From Lethocerus indicus (lineage: Eukaryota; Arthropoda; Insecta; Hemiptera; Belostomatidae), in contig JACDQD010000003.1 of the NCBI GenBank assembly GCA_019843655.1, positions 3,846,925-3,910,924 of the forward strand: a stretch of DNA of 64,000 nucleotides, written 5' to 3'. The number at the start of each line of letters is the position of its first letter. Positions within the stretch are counted from its first letter, which is position 1. Positions 58,692 to 64,000 of the stretch are shown one piece after another. A program made the position numbers and the translations under genes. Below the pieces are notes generated by a model. The model did not search any database and was not told the origin of the DNA. It worked only from the letters and a program-made list of their open reading frames with translations.

Positions 58692-61387
58692 ATGGATATA
58701 GGCTATTTCGCGAACGCCAAAATACAAAAGACCGTTCTTAGCGCCGGCAGTGAATACAAACCGATAAAGCCTGGAACCAGAGTAAGTTGGGCTCTGACTT
58801 TTTACTCTTTAATTTTTAATAGAATTATGTGTTATGCAATTGGAAAGTTTACAGGCAGTTGTTTCCGTTAAAAAGTTATATTTGTTGCATAACTTATGCT
58901 TATTTGTGTGATAGCTACCCATTTTGAGCTCCTTTCCTTCACTGGTTGTATTACTTTAAATTATTAATATAGCACTAAGCTCACATGTCAACTGTTAATC
59001 CATCTCAGTATCAATCTAGTGGGGGAATCAAATGAGTGTCTTATTTATTTCATATTATTTATAACTTGTTATTCATATATAATATGTGTTAGAGATTTTT
59101 AGTGGAGAAAGGCCAATACATCAGGGTTTGGAATATTATTGTCATACCAGTTTCCATTTTCCAAAAATGTATGTCAGTTATATTTGTTCTTTCAGTGAAT
59201 GTATGAGTGGGAATTGAACCACGTGTGTGTTCCATTATGTTATTTCTTTGCAGGTATTTTTTCATTATGTGGCTCGTAAATGCGATGACAGCCAGACCGT
59301 GATAGATGACAGCAGGAAACTCGGCAAACCAATAAAGCTCGTCATCGGGAAAAAGTTTAAACTTGAAGTTTGGGAAACAATAGTGCAGGCAATGTCAATA
59401 AACGAAATCGCATCTTTTAAAATTGACAAGAGTGTAAGTTTACACATTGATAAGGTATCAGTTCATCTTTAATTAAGATAGTCTGTTGGGGGTTCTCTGT
59501 GAGGGCCTAGAATATAATACATTTTGTCTTCTGACCAATTTTATTGTTGATGTTTATTTAATCTTATATACATTTATTGATAATTAATTAATGATATTCA
59601 AGCTGCTCTATGCATATCCGTTGGTATCGAAAGCGCTGAGGGATGCCAATGAACCTGATAAGGTGAGAAGGAAACACTGTTGTGGTCATGCTTTGCAAAC
59701 ATACGGTTTGGGCTATGAGGACCTAGATTCGTTACTGAAACAGCCTTGCGATTTGGAGTTTATCATGGGTGACATTATTAGATATTTGTTCTGTATATAA
59801 AATAAAATCTATGTATAAAACTGATAATCGATTGATGTTTGTAAAAGAACTGCTGAAGGTGGAACATGCCGGCGAATATGAAAGGGAATCTTGGCAACTG
59901 GATGAGAAGGACCGTCTGAATGAAGTTCCACTATTGAAAGAAAAAGGAAACGGATTGTACAAAGAAGGTAAATTTGATGATGCAGCAGACTTGTACTCAA
60001 AAGCGATTGGTTTCCTAGATCAGTTAATGTTATGGTTGGTTTTATTTCTGTATAATTAATTATTGTTGTATTGCTCAAATATTAACTCAATCTGAAATAG
60101 GGTCTTCAGTGGCTCGGTGACTGAAGACATACATGTGGAACCATTGAGACAACTGGTGGTGATGGTTTGACTCTCACTGCAGACGTAAAAAAAAACCTTG
60201 CCTTCGGTGTTTTGGCTAAGTTAGGTTAAGGTAGTTTAGAACAAGCTTAATGAACATAGCTACTTTTTTATGGTAGCTCATTAACACCTAAAGATAAAGA
60301 CAAGTATGAATTAGTCAACTTTGATGAACAATACTCCTTTGTTTAGTAGTTGTAGATATTAGTGTGCTACAAACAAATTAAAATAATAGCCAGTTTTTAT
60401 TTTAAAAATGGCTAGTTACATTAAGAAACAATTAATGCTCACTGTAAATAATATGTGCCGAATATATATTAAACAGAAATCTTTAGTATTTTTCTTTCTG
60501 TTATTTACATTTAAATATACTGAGGGATTATTCTTTCTCCCTTAATTTTTTTGGCCCAATGATAGATGTGTATCATCGTTTTTATTTTCTTGATGCAATA
60601 TAATGAGGTCTGTACACATTTTAGCTGCTGATGATGCATCATGACTACAATATTAATAGTTTGTGACAATGCTAACTTCATCATCTTAGCAGGCATAAAA
60701 TCTAAATAGCACGACATTCCTAGTCCAGAATGATTTATACTTGTTTATTTGTGGCAATATGATTGTAAAATATGTAAGCTTTACTATTATATATGTTTCA
60801 TAATATTAATCATATAATATGAATTAATCTATTTTCAGTGAGAAACCAGGAGACACTGAGTGGACAGAGCTAAACAATTTGAAAATGCCAATCCTTTTGA
60901 ATTATGCTCAGTGCAAGCTCAATCTGAAAGACTATTATTCAGTTATTGAACATTGTACAACTGTTCTAAAATATCAACCAGGTATGTTTCTTGTTTCATA
61001 ATATGTATTAGAATATTGTAAGTATTATTTTAATGAAATTAGCATTCATTTTTCAAAAATTTGACTTTTCAATTAAAATATGACTCATTCAGCTAACTGA
61101 TAAAACTTATTATATAAATAGGTATTAGTAATAAAGAGCATAGTACATCTATTTATTGTTAAATATTTTGGATATTTGTTTCAGATAATGTGAAAGCATT
61201 GTATAGGCGGGCAAAAGCACATTCTAGTGTTTGGAACACTGAAGAAGCCAAAGAGGATCTGGAAATGGTTTTGAAATTGGACCCTACACTAGAGACTAGT
61301 GTTAATTCTCTTCTAAAACAGATGAAAGAGAGATTGAAGCAGAAGGATTCTCTTTTGAAACAAAAATTGGAGGGAAAAATTTTCTGA
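58692..61387 (+). CDS. AIP: AH receptor-interacting protein (AIP/XAP2-like co-chaperone)
   Basis: Cytoplasmic HSP90 co-chaperone with an FKBP-like domain and TPR repeats. Exons: 58692-58781, 59254-59433, 59603-59768, 59848-60034, 60839-60981, 61185-61387; 322 aa (human 330). The FKBP-like N-terminus reads [20 protein letters not shown] then [20 protein letters not shown]. The family mark [20 protein letters not shown] follows (human [20 protein letters not shown]), then [20 protein letters not shown]. The TPRs are [40 protein letters not shown] and [20 protein letters not shown]. The C-terminus is basic and helical ([17 protein letters not shown]). AATAAA at 61525-61530 is a likely poly(A) signal. 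The close paralogue AIPL1 is restricted to vertebrates, so AIP is preferred. Exon 4 uses an unusually purine-rich acceptor (GTAAAAG). Confidence 0.94.
60100..60300 (+). repeat. SINE-like repeat, copy 3
   Basis: A-box-like TGGCTCGGTGA (60110-60120) and B-box-like GGTTTGACTC (60164-60173), then an A run, then GGCTAAGTTAGG and AACAAGCTTAATGAACATAG, which match the middle of the copy at 41430-41705. GGAACCATTGA near 60137 matches the copy at 39945-40135. It lies in AIP intron 4. Confidence 0.55.
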
Positions 61388-61620
61388 GCTTTGAGCTTAA
61401 TACAAATTCAATATAAATTATTATTACCAAAAGAAGTATTTATAAAGTTATTTCTCAGAGATTTTATGTATATTATTAATTACTCCCATTAAGTGATATT
61501 TATGTGTCTATTACGTAAGGATATAATAAAATTGATCATATAATAACAGCAATTGTATATTATTGTATTTGCAGTACAGAAATATATATTTAAACTATTT
61601 TTTAAAAGTAATTATCTTTT
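61388..61620. other. Tail-to-tail spacer between AIP and HPD
   Basis: Only 233 bases lie between the two stop codons. AATAAA at 61525-61530 serves AIP; HPD transcripts running leftward probably end in the same interval or overlap the AIP 3' UTR. Confidence 0.55.
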
Positions 61621-63979
<2,359 letters not shown>

Positions 63980-64000
63980 CTACGGAGTATTTCGTGGGGG

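Overview
The window reads as nuclear DNA of an arthropod, most likely an insect: the background is AT-rich, genes are broken into short exons by GT-AG introns of tens of bases to about 1.9 kb, (AT)n microsatellites are common, and there are remnants of Jockey-type LINE, Penelope-like and hAT-like elements plus tRNA-derived SINE-like copies. Nothing prokaryotic or viral is present, and the species cannot be told from the sequence. Gene models were built by joining exons by eye; in nearly all of them the intron phases are consistent from start to stop.

Layout. 0.7-9.0 kb (+): DNA ligase 1, complete, 17 exons, 843 aa. 9.8-16.8 kb (-): PRPF19 spliceosomal U-box/WD40 E3 ligase, 9 exons, 504 aa, with a Penelope GIY-YIG relic in its second intron. 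18.1-21.1 kb (+): RNF185/RNF5-type RING E3 ligase with a C-terminal membrane anchor. 21.8-31.5 kb (-): CFAP69, an armadillo-type ciliary protein, with an unresolved N-terminus and one unresolved internal exon. One of its introns holds a tandem duplication with hAT-like ends and an Asp-rich reading frame on the opposite strand. 32.2-33.7 kb (+): POP5 of RNase P/MRP. 35.0-44.0 kb (+): CNOT3 of the CCR4-NOT complex, with a 5'-truncated Jockey insertion (13-bp target-site duplication) in an intron. 46.8-49.9 kb (-): an unrecognised 291-aa protein. 50.2-52.8 kb (+): CTU1 tRNA 2-thiolation enzyme. 53.7-53.8 kb (-): a possible lone terminal exon. 54.1-57.7 kb (+): C11orf54-type ester hydrolase. 58.7-61.4 kb (+): AIP co-chaperone. 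61.6-64.0 kb (-): 4-hydroxyphenylpyruvate dioxygenase (HPD), running off the right edge.

The genes are housekeeping (DNA replication and repair, splicing, ER quality control, tRNA processing and modification, mRNA decay, tyrosine catabolism) and do not form one pathway. Three pairs are head-to-head (PRPF19/RNF185, CFAP69/POP5, unknown/CTU1) and four are tail-to-tail (LIG1/PRPF19, RNF185/CFAP69, CNOT3/unknown, AIP/HPD). The observations most worth follow-up are the duplicated acidic reading frame inside CFAP69, the unrecognised gene at 46.8-49.9 kb, a perfect 21-bp inverted repeat in a CTU1 intron, the orphan exon at 53.7 kb and a SINE-like family sharing a tail sequence. I saw no convincing evidence of a new defence-like or operon-like system.
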